This document shows, piece by piece, positions 63,496-64,000 of a DNA stretch of 64,000 bases (the stretch's first letter is position 1; every line of letters begins with the position of its first letter). Position numbers and translations under genes: made by a program. The notes below the pieces were generated by a model. The model was not told the origin of the DNA and ran no database searches. It saw only the letters and a program-made list of their open reading frames with translations. The stretch comes from Reticulitermes speratus (taxonomy: Eukaryota > Arthropoda > Insecta > Blattodea > Rhinotermitidae): assembly GCA_021186555.1 (NCBI GenBank), contig JAJKFL010000005.1, forward strand, positions 6,093,678 through 6,157,677. Direction: 5' to 3'.

Positions 63496-64000
63496 TGATA
63501 CAAAAATTGGCCACGGTAATCAATGTTCTTTTTTATCCGAAAATCACACGCTCGTCATTCCACGGGGGGGGGGGGGGGACTGGCGTATTTATATCGCCAT
63601 TTTGTAAACAACTCAACCAAAAAAAAACACAAAACAAAGAACAGAGAGAGAGAAAATGGAAGAGGAAACATACAGATCGATAAAGAAAGAGAAATTACAT
63701 AGCGAGCAACAAAGAGGGTATGAGGAAAAGAGAAAATAGACGGGAGAAAAATCAAAGAACAAGCCTGTATGCTGGAAGTCAGGAATGCCTTTGTGTACAA
63801 GAATGCCTGCACAGTACCAACACAATGACTGTAGTCGCAAGGTTTGTGCTGCTCAGACAGCGATAAGAAGTCCTACGTGCAAATGTCAGTATTTCACGGC
63901 TATTCACCACGCCAGTTTGTGTAACGTTATATCAAACACATATCTTACTCGCTCTATTTTACTTCAAATTATTTAAAAACTTCTGCAGAGAACTGATCCA
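63496..64000. other. Unannotated end of window
   Basis: G13 tract at about 63565-63577 followed by purine-rich (GAGA) sequence to about 63760. No gene recognised. Confidence 0.4.

Overview
This is eukaryotic, repeat-dominated insect DNA. There are no operons or dense bacterial ORFs, the one host gene is broken into short exons by introns of 11-16 kb, and almost everything else is transposon debris. The protein remnants (jockey and RTE-type reverse transcriptase ends, mariner-type transposase ends, an arthropod-type tachykinin-family receptor) and the style of dispersed repeats suggest a large-genome orthopteroid such as a cockroach, possibly Periplaneta. That species call is an impression from repeat types, not something shown by the sequence.

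Host gene: one plus-strand G-protein-coupled receptor of the tachykinin/natalisin type (TkR86C-like). Exons seen are 11810-11960 (TM5 and third intracellular loop), 27704-27900 (TM6-TM7, ending NPLIYYWMNN) and 43582 onward (helix 8 and cysteine-rich tail). A possible last exon lies at 55097-55215, reached through a GC-AG intron. The codon phases of the first three agree exactly. Exons for TM1-TM4 must lie upstream of the window.

Layout: 1-4878 is a minus-strand L1/Tx1-type non-LTR retrotransposon with ORF1 and ORF2, abutting a tRNA-like SINE head. 4.9-11.8 kb holds SINEs, a deleted mariner-like element and minisatellites. 12-27.7 kb (first intron) holds at least five tRNA-headed SINE families, often nested with clear target-site duplications, a jockey copy and a 45-bp tandem array. 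28.47-39.29 kb is a 114-bp satellite of about 95 monomers with 16- and 17-mer higher-order structure, lying within the second intron. 39-64 kb holds SINEs, RTE-type 3' ends, three kinds of cut-and-paste remnants and many hammerhead-ribozyme elements.

The most unusual content is a set of about 25 hammerhead-ribozyme-like motifs (CTGANGA core, stem II hairpin, GAAAC, tiny stem III) spread through the window. Several are intact. Several occur as head-to-head pairs in palindromic units of 200-640 bp; two of these units are bounded by 12-bp direct repeats and start with related sequences. Hammerheads with tiny stem III are known from Penelope-like retroelements; no Penelope reverse transcriptase is visible here, so these look like non-autonomous or solo-terminal-repeat units. 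SINE family names S1-S5 and the repeat name R450 are labels made for this report.
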